NCBI GenBank assembly: GCA_001603075.1
Contig: LVBB01000075.1
Location: forward strand, 95,469-159,468
Direction: 5' to 3'
Source: Phycisphaerales bacterium Planc_01
Lineage (GTDB): Bacteria; Planctomycetota; Phycisphaerae; Sedimentisphaerales; Anaerobacaceae
DNA length: 64,000 nucleotides
Part shown: positions 18,205-26,693 of the stretch, in pieces
Layout of the letters: every line of letters begins with the position of its first letter
How positions within the stretch are numbered: the first letter of the stretch is position 1
Position numbers and translations under genes: made by a program
Notes under the pieces: generated by a model
What the model was told of the DNA's origin: nothing
Seen by the model: the letters and a program-made list of their open reading frames with translations, nothing else
Database searches by the model: none

Positions 18205-18879
18205 ATGTCTGGCAAAGTCAAGGCGAGTCTGCCGGTTGTCCTGTTTTCCGTGGCGTTGACGGCGGGGTCGTGCGCGCCGATGCGGCTCTGTTGTGAGTCG
18301 CGAGGAGCCGATCTGCTGGCGACGGGTGTGGTGGGCTGGCAGCAGATCGGTGGCGAGCGCGGTGATTGGCAGCTGGAAGACGGCGTGCTCGCCGGTCGAG
18401 CGTCATCGTCCGATGTGGCCGGGCCCCGTTGGCTGGCGACGGTGGACCAATACGACGATTTCGAGCTGTCACTGGAGTTTCGAATCGCGCCCGGGGCCGA
18501 CAGCGGCGTTTTCGTTCGCGCGCCGTTGCGAGGCGACCCGACGTATGCGGGAATGGAAATCCAGATCCTTGATGACGCAACCCGCGACGGGAGTGCGCTG
18601 CGCGCGGACCAGGTCAGTGGCAGTATCTACGGCGTGCAGGCGCCCTCCGAGCGGATGGGCGGTCGGGCGGGTCAATGGCAGTCGATGGTGGTGGCATGCC
18701 GCGGGTCCCGTGTCAAGGTGGCCCTCAACGGGCGGAAGGTGGTCGATACGGACACGACGTACTATCCCTATTTGTATGGCGATCATCCGGGCCTGACCCG
18801 AGAGCGGGGCTATATCGGCCTGCAATACCATAGTGGGGTGGAGTTCCGCAAGATTGCGATTGAACCGTTGGTGAAATGA
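18205..18879 (+). CDS. DUF1080 (3-keto-glycoside hydrolase-like) protein
   Basis: 224 residues from ATG 18205, with GGGAGGTG upstream. A signal peptide (about 7-22) ends at a possible lipobox cysteine (TAGSC). The concanavalin-like DUF1080 fold is shown by WQLEDGVLAG, the strand FELSLEFRIAPGADSGVFVR, GMEIQILDD and QWQSMVVACRGSRVKVALNGRKV. Members characterised in Bacteroides act on 3-keto-disaccharides or bind sugars. It precedes two Gfo/Idh/MocA dehydrogenases and another DUF1080 protein, a context that fits oxidation at C3 of a glycoside followed by cleavage. Confidence 0.85.
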   Translation: MSGKVKASLPVVLFSVALTAGSCAPMRLCCESRGADLLATGVVGWQQIGGERGDWQLEDGVLAGRASSSDVAGPRWLATVDQYDDFELSLEFRIAPGADSGVFVRAPLRGDPTYAGMEIQILDDATRDGSALRADQVSGSIYGVQAPSERMGGRAGQWQSMVVACRGSRVKVALNGRKVVDTDTTYYPYLYGDHPGLTRERGYIGLQYHSGVEFRKIAIEPLVK

Positions 18880-18980
18880 CTGTCGGCGAAACGGCGGCTG
18901 TCAGGTGACAACCGCAGGCGCCTTTGCCGCCTAACGGGTGAATTGATGTTGGAGAACCAACCACTTTCGAAGGGGCATCG

Positions 18981-20252
18981 ATGAACAAGAAAGCAAATCT
19001 CTGTGGTGTCACCCGTCGCGACTTCATCAGGGCCTCGGCCGCGTCGCTGGCGGGTCTGGGCCTGGCGAGCCGGGCCTATGCGGCCGGGTCTGACACCGTC
19101 CGCGTCGGTCTGATCGGCTGCGGCGGCCAGGGAACGCGGGACCTGATCAGTTGCGTACGCAGCTCGCCGGGCGTGGAGATCGTCGCGATGGGCGACCTGT
19201 TCAAAGACCATCTGCAACAGTCGTTGGCGAAGCTCAAGGAGGAGGTGCCGGCGGCGGTGAAGGTCGGGCCCGACAGGCAGTTCGTCGGTTTCGATGCGCA
19301 CCGGCGCGTCGTGCAGTCCGATCTGGACATGGTGCTCCTGACGGCGCCGCCCCATTGGCGGGCCGAGCACTTCCAGGCGGCCGTCGAGGCCGGCAAGCAT
19401 GTGTTCATGGAGAAGCCGGGGGGCGTGGACCCCGTAGGCATCCGGTCCGTCATCGCCACAGCCGAACTGGCGCGGCAGAAGCGGCTTAGTGTGGTGGCCG
19501 GCACGCAGCGGCGGCACAGCAAGAAGTACCAGGAGACCATCCGTCGCATCCACAACGGACAGATCGGCGAGATCGTTGCGGCCCAGGCCTACTGGAACGG
19601 CGGGGACATGCTCGGATACTGGCAATGGTGGGACAAAGGCAATCTGTCGGATATGGAGTGGCAGTGCCGCAGTTGGCCTTGGTTCACCTGGACCAGCGGC
19701 GATCACATCGTCGAACAGCACGTGCACAACCTCGATGTGATCAACTGGGCGCTCGACGCTCATCCCGAGCAGTGCATGGGCATGGGCGGTCGGGAGGTGC
19801 GCAACCTGGGCAACATCTACGACCATTTCGCGGTCGAATATGAGTATGCCAAGGGGGTTCGGGTGGCCAGTCAGTGCCGCCAGATCAATGGCACGACCAG
19901 CCGGATTGCCGAACGTGTGGTCGGCACGAAGGGCTATGCCGACGTCGATCGCGGCGTGATCGTCGGCGAGAAGCCCTTCACCTATGAGGGCCCCGATCCC
20001 GATCATTACGTCCAGGAGATGGCCGACCTCATCGAGAGCATTCGCAAAGGCTCCCCGATCAATGAAGGCAAGCAGGTGGCCGAGAGCACGATGAACGCCA
20101 TCATGGGACGCATGAGCGCCTACAGCGGTCGGGCCCTGAAGTGGGACTGGGCGATGAAGGCCTCGAAGGAGGACCTGCGGCCGCCGAAGTACGACTGGAT
20201 CGATCTGCCGGAGCCGAAGGTCGCCGTTCCGGGCCAGACGCCGCTGGTGTGA
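18981..20252 (+). CDS. Tat-exported Gfo/Idh/MocA family oxidoreductase (copy 1)
   Basis: 423 residues. The twin-arginine signal T-R12-R13-D-F-I-R is followed by a hydrophobic stretch ending in AYA. The NAD-binding Rossmann motif is VGLIGCGGQGTRD. The family's E-K-P motif appears in VFMEKPGGVDP, and the C-terminal dimerisation and substrate domain includes HVHNLDVINWAL. It should oxidise or reduce a sugar ring hydroxyl, probably C3 of a glycoside given the DUF1080 neighbours, and the exported location implies a tightly held cofactor. It is a close paralogue of the next gene. Confidence 0.93.
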   Translation: MNKKANLCGVTRRDFIRASAASLAGLGLASRAYAAGSDTVRVGLIGCGGQGTRDLISCVRSSPGVEIVAMGDLFKDHLQQSLAKLKEEVPAAVKVGPDRQFVGFDAHRRVVQSDLDMVLLTAPPHWRAEHFQAAVEAGKHVFMEKPGGVDPVGIRSVIATAELARQKRLSVVAGTQRRHSKKYQETIRRIHNGQIGEIVAAQAYWNGGDMLGYWQWWDKGNLSDMEWQCRSWPWFTWTSGDHIVEQHVHNLDVINWALDAHPEQCMGMGGREVRNLGNIYDHFAVEYEYAKGVRVASQCRQINGTTSRIAERVVGTKGYADVDRGVIVGEKPFTYEGPDPDHYVQEMADLIESIRKGSPINEGKQVAESTMNAIMGRMSAYSGRALKWDWAMKASKEDLRPPKYDWIDLPEPKVAVPGQTPLV

Positions 20253-20347
20253 TCGAGTTCCTGCATGAAACCGGTCCTGTGGGATTTCGCCGCAGTACAG
20301 AATCGCTGAAGCAACGGTCGAACAACCGACCAGATTGGGGTATTGAG

Positions 20348-21673
20348 ATGGAGAATCGGAGCAAGCACGAGCGATTGTCGAGACGGGACTTTGTGAAGGG
20401 CGCTGCGGCTGGGGCGTTTTCGGTGGCAACCCTGTCGGGCCTGAGCCCGCGTGCGTTCGCCGCCGGCAGCGACAAGGTGCGTCTCGGTCTGATCGGCTGC
20501 GGCGGACGAGGCATGCACGACACGTCCATGTGCCTGACGGCGGCTGAGAACATCGAACTGATTGCGATGGGCGACGTGTTCAAAGACCGGGTCAATAGCT
20601 GCCGGGCCTGGTTGACCCGAGAGCCCAAGGAAGGCGAGGACCCGAATCAGATCCGGGCGAAGGTGAAGGTTACGGAGGAGATGTGCTTCGGGGGTTGGGA
20701 CGCCTACAAGAAGGTCCTGGCGACGGATGTGGACATGGTCATCCTGACGACGCCGCCCCAGTTCCGTCCGATCATGCTGAAGGCGGCCGTCGAGGCCGGC
20801 AAACACGTGTTCGTGGAGAAACCTGTGGCGGTCGATCCCGTCGGGGTCCGCTCGGTGATCGCCTCGTCGGACCTGGCAGACCAGAAGGGCCTGACGATCG
20901 TGGCCGGCACGCAGATGCGACGGATCTCGCACCTCGTCGAGGCCATGAAGCGGATTCACGACGGTGCGCTGGGTACGATCCAGAGCGGTCAGTGCTTTCG
21001 GCTGGGTGGGGCCATGCGAGGCTGGGGTCCTCAGCAGCGTGATCCCGGTTGGTCGGACATGGAATGGCAACTGCGTCGCTGGCTGTTTATGACCTGGCTC
21101 AGCGGCGATTTCATCGTCGAGATGCACGTTCACGATCTCGATATCATCAACTGGGCGATGGGCGGACCTCCGGTCCAGTGCTTTGCTTTGGGGGGCCGGC
21201 AGCAGCGGACCGAGCCAGAATACGGCGACTCCTACGACCATTTTGCGGTGGAGTACGACTACCCGAACGGCGTGAGCGTTTCATACAAAGGCGCCCAGCA
21301 GGACGGCATCGCCAATCCGCACTACGGGCACGTCGTCGGAACCAAAGGCTCGGCTCGGCTGGATTTCGGGCGGGCCGTCTTCCAGGGCGCTCATACCGCG
21401 ACGATCGGCTGGGACGAGTATGATCCCTGCCTGACCCAGCATGCCGACCAGATTGCCGCCATTCGTGAGGGCAAGCGGCTGAACGAGGGCCGACGGATCG
21501 CCGAAAGCACGATGACTGCGATCATGGGCCGGATGAGCGCTTACACGGGTCGGGCCCTGAAGTGGGATTGGGTGATGAACGCTTCGAAGCTGGATCTGAC
21601 CCCGCCGGCCTACGCATTCGGCGATCTGGCGATGCCGGAGGTGGCCGTCCCGGGCAAGACCCGGTTGATATGA
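20348..21673 (+). CDS. Tat-exported Gfo/Idh/MocA family oxidoreductase (copy 2)
   Basis: 441 residues from ATG 20348; the frame is open upstream, but the Tat motif S-R12-R13-D-F-V begins here. It shares the architecture of the preceding gene: LGLIGCGGRGMHD, VFVEKPVAVDP, MHVHDLDIINWAM and a C-terminal STMTAIMGRMSAYTGRALKWDW segment that is nearly identical in copy 1. A tandem duplication with divergence is the simplest explanation; the two may act on different sugars or as a heteromer. It is 95 bases after copy 1 and 19 bases before the second DUF1080 gene. Confidence 0.93.
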   Translation: MENRSKHERLSRRDFVKGAAAGAFSVATLSGLSPRAFAAGSDKVRLGLIGCGGRGMHDTSMCLTAAENIELIAMGDVFKDRVNSCRAWLTREPKEGEDPNQIRAKVKVTEEMCFGGWDAYKKVLATDVDMVILTTPPQFRPIMLKAAVEAGKHVFVEKPVAVDPVGVRSVIASSDLADQKGLTIVAGTQMRRISHLVEAMKRIHDGALGTIQSGQCFRLGGAMRGWGPQQRDPGWSDMEWQLRRWLFMTWLSGDFIVEMHVHDLDIINWAMGGPPVQCFALGGRQQRTEPEYGDSYDHFAVEYDYPNGVSVSYKGAQQDGIANPHYGHVVGTKGSARLDFGRAVFQGAHTATIGWDEYDPCLTQHADQIAAIREGKRLNEGRRIAESTMTAIMGRMSAYTGRALKWDWVMNASKLDLTPPAYAFGDLAMPEVAVPGKTRLI

Positions 21674-21692
21674 CCGCCGCCAGGAGAGACCA

Positions 21693-22400
21693 ATGGCATC
21701 CGAGAGAAGGAGTTCAGAAATGGCACATTCAACGAGCAAGCGGCCGGCTGTCGTCGCGGCACTGTTGATCACCTTGGCGACCGGGCAAGCGGCAGTGGCC
21801 CAGACGGCCGCCCCAACCGTACCGAAGGAGAAGGTTGTCCTGTGGAATGGGGTGGATTACACGGGCTGGAAGCTGTTTCTGCCCGATGCGAACGCCGACG
21901 TTGCCAAGACGTGGTCGATCGACAAGGGCGTGTTGCGCTGCGAAGGCCGGCCGGCCGGGTACATGCGGACGGAGACGCCATATGCCGACTACCACCTGCA
22001 CGTCGAATGGCGATGGCCCGCCAAGCCGGGCAACAACGGCGTCCTGGTGCATATGAGCGGTCCCGATAATGTCTGGCCCAAGAGCCTCGAATGCCAGCTC
22101 CAGGCGGGCAGCGCCGGGGATTTCTGGGTGATCGGAGGCGTCGAAACCGCCCAGCATGCCAGGGGCGGTTCCCGCGTCCAGGGCCGGCGTACCATCAAGT
22201 TGCGCGACAGCAGCGAGAAGGAGCCGGGCCAGTGGAACGCCTACGACATCATCTGCAAAGACGACTGGGTGGTCGTGCTGGTCAACGGCGTGCTTCAGAA
22301 CGTCGCGACCGAGTGCTCCGAACGCGGCGGCAAGATCTGCCTCCAGAGCGAGGGTGCGGTCATCGAGTACCGTAACCTCTGGATCGCGCCCGTGGAGTAG
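21693..22400 (+). CDS. DUF1080 (3-keto-glycoside hydrolase-like) protein, second copy
   Basis: 235 residues. Starts at 21693 (AGGAGA upstream) and 21720 (AAGGAG upstream) are both possible; the shorter form still keeps the signal peptide (VVAALLITLATGQAAVAQ). The DUF1080 core reads VVLWNGVDYTGWKLF, WSIDKGVLRCEGRPAGYMRT, YHLHVEWRW, NNGVLVHM and LECQLQAG. It closes the module DUF1080-Gfo-Gfo-DUF1080 and is only modestly similar to the first DUF1080 protein, so they probably have distinct specificities. Confidence 0.88.
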   Translation: MASERRSSEMAHSTSKRPAVVAALLITLATGQAAVAQTAAPTVPKEKVVLWNGVDYTGWKLFLPDANADVAKTWSIDKGVLRCEGRPAGYMRTETPYADYHLHVEWRWPAKPGNNGVLVHMSGPDNVWPKSLECQLQAGSAGDFWVIGGVETAQHARGGSRVQGRRTIKLRDSSEKEPGQWNAYDIICKDDWVVVLVNGVLQNVATECSERGGKICLQSEGAVIEYRNLWIAPVE

Positions 22401-22526
22401 CCGGCTCCGGTGACGGGGGCGCACCCCCGGACATGGAATGCGTAGGATGGGCAGTGGGTCCGAGGGGCTCGCTTGCGCCCGTTTTTCCGTTTGCCAGGGA
22501 TTGGCGGAAGGCGGCATGGATCTGAC

Positions 22527-23378
22527 ATGAAGGTACTGGTAGCGGCCAAGTGTGGTTTCTGTCCCGGGGTTCGCAACGCGATCAGCATGGCCGAAGAGAC
22601 GCTTCAGCAGGCGGGGGCCGGCCGGTCGGTTTACTGCCTCGGTCCGATAATTCACAACAAGGACGAGGTGGAACGGCTGCGGGCCGCCGGCCTGCACACG
22701 GTCGATGCGGTCGATCAGATGGACTCGGGAACCGTCCTGATCCGCTCGCACGGGGTCGCACCGAGCGAGCTGAACCGGCTCAAGGACCGGGGGTTTCACA
22801 TCGTCGATGCGACCTGTGTTCTGGTCAAACGCCTTCAGCAGATCGTCAAACAGCTCGAATCCGAGGGATACGAGGTAGTGATTATCGGCGAGGAGAACCA
22901 TCCGGAGGTCCAGGGTGTCGTCGGGTGCGTCGGCGACGTGGTCGTGGTCGCCGATGAGGACGACCTGGACAAGCTGCCCAGGAACGGCCGGCTGGGCATC
23001 GTCTGCCAGACGACGCAGAGCCCCGAGCACTTGGGGCGGATGCTGGACGCCATCGCCCGCCGCAGCTTCAGCGAGTTGAAGGTGATCAACACCCTGTGCA
23101 AGGAGGCGATCAAGCGGCAGGAATCCGCCATCGAGCTATGCCAGCAGGTGGATGTCATGTTCGTCCTGGGCGGGCTGCACAGCGCCAACACCCGTCGGCT
23201 GGCCGACCTGTGCAAAAAGCACAATGAAGCGACGTTTCACTTGCAGAACTGGGACGAACTTGATAAAAAAGTACTTTTCGGCAAGGCCGTTGCCGGCGTT
23301 ACGGCCGGGGCCTCGACGCCGAACTGGGTCATTGAAGAGTTTGTCAGGCACCTGGAACGATTCGGCGAGGAACGGTGA
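22527..23378 (+). CDS. ispH: 4-hydroxy-3-methylbut-2-enyl diphosphate reductase
   Basis: 283 residues from ATG 22527; an in-frame start 18 codons earlier adds non-conserved sequence. The three cysteines that hold the [4Fe-4S] cluster are present: C12 (KCGFC12PGV), C97 (VDATC97) and C191 (INTLC191). The substrate residues in SHGVAP, EENHPEV and CQTTQS are intact. It makes IPP and DMAPP at the end of the MEP isoprenoid pathway. The rpsA gene follows by 164 bases; in Clostridia the two are often adjacent or fused. Confidence 0.96.
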   Translation: MKVLVAAKCGFCPGVRNAISMAEETLQQAGAGRSVYCLGPIIHNKDEVERLRAAGLHTVDAVDQMDSGTVLIRSHGVAPSELNRLKDRGFHIVDATCVLVKRLQQIVKQLESEGYEVVIIGEENHPEVQGVVGCVGDVVVVADEDDLDKLPRNGRLGIVCQTTQSPEHLGRMLDAIARRSFSELKVINTLCKEAIKRQESAIELCQQVDVMFVLGGLHSANTRRLADLCKKHNEATFHLQNWDELDKKVLFGKAVAGVTAGASTPNWVIEEFVRHLERFGEER

Positions 23379-23411
23379 ATGGGCCGTCGGATCGCCGTGA
23401 GGGGATACATG

Positions 23412-23434
23412 CCCTCTGCTGCGTGAGCAGAGGG
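23412..23434 (+). promoter_or_regulatory. Perfect hairpin in the ispH-rpsA gap (possible rpsA leader element)
   Basis: CCCTCTGCT (23412-23420) pairs with AGCAGAGGG (23426-23434) across a 5-base loop GCGTG, 108 bases before rpsA. No T-run follows, so it is not a standard terminator. A structured leader is where S1 proteins repress their own translation in other bacteria; that role here is a guess. Confidence 0.4.
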
Positions 23435-23542
23435 AGCTTCCATATCAACTTGGATTGATGCAACGTGGCATTGAGGCAGGCCGGTGTGTATGTGGGGCGT
23501 CGGTCGGTCGCATGGAAAGACTCCACAGGGGAATTGGAATCT

Positions 23543-25348
23543 ATGGTAGATCGAAACATTGTCAACAAGCTGGGATTGTCGGACGCGAAACTGGACGAGC
23601 AGATCGGCGAGATGTTTGGAGACGGCGAGAACCAATATCTCGAACAGATGCTCCAGAAGAAGGTGGACTCGCGTCTGCCCGGAACCATTCTGAAGGGCAC
23701 CATCGTCTCGCAGATCGGCAACGACGTGATCGTCGAGGTGGGCCTCAAGAGCGAAGGTGTGGTCGATGCCGGTGAGTTCGGCAGCCCCGACGAGATTGCG
23801 CCGGGCCGGGAGATCGAGGTGCTGCTTGAAGACACCGACTCCGACGGCGGGCTGATCCTGCTGAGCAAGCGCAAGGCCGACACGATTCGTGGGTGGGAAC
23901 ACATCATCAACACGAAGCAGGAAGGGGACGTCGTCAGCGGCAAGGTCATCCGCCGGATCAAGGGCGGCCTGCTCGTGGACATCGGGGTCCCGGTGTTCCT
24001 GCCGGCCTCGCAGGTGGACATCCGCAAGCCGGGCGACATCAGCCGGTTCATCGGCAAGGACGTCGAGTGCAAGATCCTCAAGATCGACGTGGAGAACCGC
24101 AACATCGTGGTCTCCCGACGCAAGCTCATCGAGGAAGAGCGCCGCGCCAGCAAAGAGAAGATCCTCAACGAGATCGAGGTCGGTCAGCTTCGCAAGGGCG
24201 TCGTCAAGAACATCGCGGACTTCGGCGTGTTTGTCGATCTCGGCGGTCTGGACGGCCTGCTGCACATCTCCGACCTGAGCTGGGGCCGCATCTCTCACCC
24301 GTCCGAGGTGGTCGATCTGGACCAGGAGATCGAGTGCGTCGTCATCGGTGTGGACAAGGACAACGAGAAGATCTCCCTGGGTCTCAAGCAGAAGAGCGCC
24401 AGCCCGTGGGAGAACGTCGAGGCGAAGTACCCCGTCGGCGTCAAGGTCAAGGGCAAGGTCGTCAACGTGATGAACTACGGCGTCTTCGTTCGCCTCGAAG
24501 ACGGCATCGAAGGCCTCGTGCACATCAGCGAGATGAGCTGGACGCGACGTCTGTCGCACCCGAGCGAGATGGTCAATCTCGGCGACGAGATCGACGTTGT
24601 CGTCCTGAACGTCAACAAGGAGAAGCAGGAGATCTCGCTGGGCATCAAGCAGACCGAGCAGAACCCGTGGGAACTGGCGGCCCGCAAGTACCCGCCGGGC
24701 ACCGTCGTGACCGCCAACGTCCGCAGCATGACGAACTTCGGCGCCTTCGTCGAGATCGAGCCGGGCATCGACGGCATGGTCCACATCTCCGACCTGAGCT
24801 GGACCCGCAAGTTCGGGCACCCCAGCGAGGCGCTGGAGAAGGGCCAGGAGGTCAAGTGCGTGGTCCTCGAAGTTAACGAGGCCAAGCAACGGATCTCGCT
24901 GGGCATCAAGCAGATGACCGAGGACCCGTGGATTCGGGCCATCCCCGAGAAGTACATCCCCGGCCACATCATCAAGGGCAAGATCGCCAAGCTCACCAAT
25001 TTCGGCGCCTTCGTCGAGCTCGAACCGGACCTCGAAGGTCTGCTGCACATCTCCGAGCTGGCCGATCACAAGATCGACAAGCCGCAGGATGTGGTCAAGC
25101 CCGACGACGAGGTCGAGGTCAAGATTCTCAAGGTCGATCCGGAAGCGCGCAAGATCGGGCTGAGTCTGCGAAGGGTGCAGTGGGCCGCCGAAGAGCATGC
25201 TGCCGCACCGACCAAGCCCCAGCCTCAGGCAAGAGCGACCCCGGAAAGCTCCTATCCTTCCGGCGGGGATACGCTGGGCATCACGCTTCGCCCGGCCAAG
25301 CCGGCCGCGCCGGAAGCGACGAAGCCTCAGGGGAGCGACGAGGGGTAG
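23543..25348 (+). CDS. rpsA: 30S ribosomal protein S1
   Basis: 601 residues from ATG 23543; the frame extends 26 codons upstream without conservation. Six S1 OB-fold repeats follow, at roughly residues 45-115, 130-198, 215-285, 300-372, 388-460 and 475-545. Repeats 3-6 have the canonical pattern, for example FGVFVDLGGLDGLLHISDLSW. The first two are degenerate and are the ribosome-binding ones. S1 brings mRNA to the 30S subunit. The C-terminal tail (about 550-601) is Ala/Pro-rich. A perfect terminator lies 60 bases after the stop. Confidence 0.95.
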   Translation: MVDRNIVNKLGLSDAKLDEQIGEMFGDGENQYLEQMLQKKVDSRLPGTILKGTIVSQIGNDVIVEVGLKSEGVVDAGEFGSPDEIAPGREIEVLLEDTDSDGGLILLSKRKADTIRGWEHIINTKQEGDVVSGKVIRRIKGGLLVDIGVPVFLPASQVDIRKPGDISRFIGKDVECKILKIDVENRNIVVSRRKLIEEERRASKEKILNEIEVGQLRKGVVKNIADFGVFVDLGGLDGLLHISDLSWGRISHPSEVVDLDQEIECVVIGVDKDNEKISLGLKQKSASPWENVEAKYPVGVKVKGKVVNVMNYGVFVRLEDGIEGLVHISEMSWTRRLSHPSEMVNLGDEIDVVVLNVNKEKQEISLGIKQTEQNPWELAARKYPPGTVVTANVRSMTNFGAFVEIEPGIDGMVHISDLSWTRKFGHPSEALEKGQEVKCVVLEVNEAKQRISLGIKQMTEDPWIRAIPEKYIPGHIIKGKIAKLTNFGAFVELEPDLEGLLHISELADHKIDKPQDVVKPDDEVEVKILKVDPEARKIGLSLRRVQWAAEEHAAAPTKPQPQARATPESSYPSGGDTLGITLRPAKPAAPEATKPQGSDEG

Positions 25349-25408
25349 GAGCCTGCTGCCTCAAAGAAACGGAAAGCGTGCTTTGACGTATCGCGCTGTG
25401 TGATTTCG

Positions 25409-25440
25409 AAGGGCCCTCCGGGTGTTGTGGAGGGCCCTTT
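25409..25440 (+). terminator. Intrinsic terminator after rpsA
   Basis: An 11-bp perfect stem, AAGGGCCCTCC (25409-25419) with GGAGGGCCCTT (25429-25439), has a 9-base loop and runs into a short T-run. It ends the ispH-rpsA transcript. Confidence 0.85.
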
Positions 25441-25474
25441 GCCATGCGCCGGCGCGCATCGCGGCGCGGGGTGG

Positions 25475-25503
25475 TTGCCGCTGCGATAGCCGACGGGTAT
25501 AAT
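25475..25503 (+). promoter_or_regulatory. Sigma-70 promoter of the PIN-TRAM gene
   Basis: TTGCCG (25475-25480), 17 bases, perfect TATAAT (25498-25503), 50 bases before the ATG and directly after the rpsA terminator. Confidence 0.75.
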
Positions 25504-25552
25504 GAAGCGATTGGCAATGGAATAGACGGACGATCCTTGAAAGGTCATCGCG

Positions 25553-26662
25553 ATGCTGCTCTGGCTGTTTCGTGGGGTATTCATCATCATTGTGGTCTCG
25601 GTGCTGGTGGTCAACGCCAGCTCGATCGAGCTGAGCACGACGGAGAACTCGGCGAGCTGGTGGGCCGTGGTGATCAGCGGCATGGGTCTGGCCATCTTCT
25701 TCCTGTTGCTCGATGTTCTGACGCCGAAACGCAAACTCAGTGCCCTGGCCGGCGTGTTCTTCGGACTGCTGGTCGGGATGCTCATCAGCGGCGCCCTGGC
25801 CAGCGCCGTGGACATGATCGGGGAATCCTATCGCATCCCGATGGTCGAGCCGGCCAAGGTTGCCATCAAGTGGATGCTCGGCATCGGTATCTGCTACTTC
25901 ACGATCAGCATCGTCATGCGCACCAAGGACGATTTTCGCTTCGTCGTGCCCTACGTGGAATTCGCCAAGCAGACCAAGGGGGCCCGGCCGCTGATTCTCG
26001 ACACCTCCGCCATCGTCGACGGGCGGATCTACGATCTGTCCGAGAGCCGCCTGTTCGACGCGCCGATCATTGTGCCCCGGTTCGTGCTCAACGAATTGCA
26101 GCTCATCGCCGATTCGTCGGACAAGCTCAAGCGCAACCGCGGCCGTCGCGGCCTGGACGTGCTCAAGAAGATGCAGTCCAGTCAGGTCATCGAGGTCGAG
26201 ATCGACGAAACCGCCATCGCCGAGACCGAAGAGGCCAAGGGCGTCGATCAGAAGCTGATGGTCTTTTCCAAGGCCCACAACGGGCGACTGGTCACCACCG
26301 ACTACAATCTGACGAAGGTCGCCCAGGTGCGCGGCGTCGATGTGGTCAATATCAACGATCTGGCCAACTCGCTGAAGGTCGTGGCCCTGCCGGGCGAGAC
26401 GATGCAGGTCAAGATCGTCAAGCCGGGCGAGGAGGCCGATCAGGGCATCGGTTATCTCGACGACGGCACGATGATCGTCGTCGAGGGCGGACGCAACAAG
26501 ATCGGGCGGGACGTGCAGATCAGCGTGACCAGTTCGCTGCAGACCTCGGCGGGCAAGATGATCTTCGGACGTTTCGAGTCGTTTGCCTCGGCCGACCGGC
26601 CCAATGACCGGCCGGAGCGGCCTTTCAACCCTCGTTCGAACCGCATGTCGGCCCGATCCTGA
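25553..26662 (+). CDS. PIN/TRAM-domain membrane protein (YacL-like)
   Basis: 369 residues with AAAGG upstream. Four transmembrane helices lie at about 4-22, 36-54, 64-88 and 104-122. A PIN nuclease domain follows (LILD150TSAIVDGRIYDL, VPRFVLNELQ and a late TTDYNL with acidic residues). A TRAM domain, the RNA-binding fold also found in tRNA methylthiotransferases, spans about 280-345 (PGETMQVKIVKPGEEADQGIGYLDDGTMIVV). The family is widespread, for example YacL of Bacillus, and its RNA target is poorly known. It is followed 32 bases later by the ClC gene. Confidence 0.92.
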   Translation: MLLWLFRGVFIIIVVSVLVVNASSIELSTTENSASWWAVVISGMGLAIFFLLLDVLTPKRKLSALAGVFFGLLVGMLISGALASAVDMIGESYRIPMVEPAKVAIKWMLGIGICYFTISIVMRTKDDFRFVVPYVEFAKQTKGARPLILDTSAIVDGRIYDLSESRLFDAPIIVPRFVLNELQLIADSSDKLKRNRGRRGLDVLKKMQSSQVIEVEIDETAIAETEEAKGVDQKLMVFSKAHNGRLVTTDYNLTKVAQVRGVDVVNINDLANSLKVVALPGETMQVKIVKPGEEADQGIGYLDDGTMIVVEGGRNKIGRDVQISVTSSLQTSAGKMIFGRFESFASADRPNDRPERPFNPRSNRMSARS

Positions 26663-26693
26663 CGGAGAACGCCCACCGCACGAGCGGATTGCC

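Noticed and set aside
22414..22429. CGGGGG / CCCCCG hairpin after the second DUF1080 gene
   Set aside because: Only 6 bp with a 4-base loop and no T-run; common by chance at this GC content.
23879..25170. Periodic similarity resembling direct repeats
   Set aside because: These are the S1 domain repeats of rpsA at protein level, not DNA repeats or a CRISPR array.
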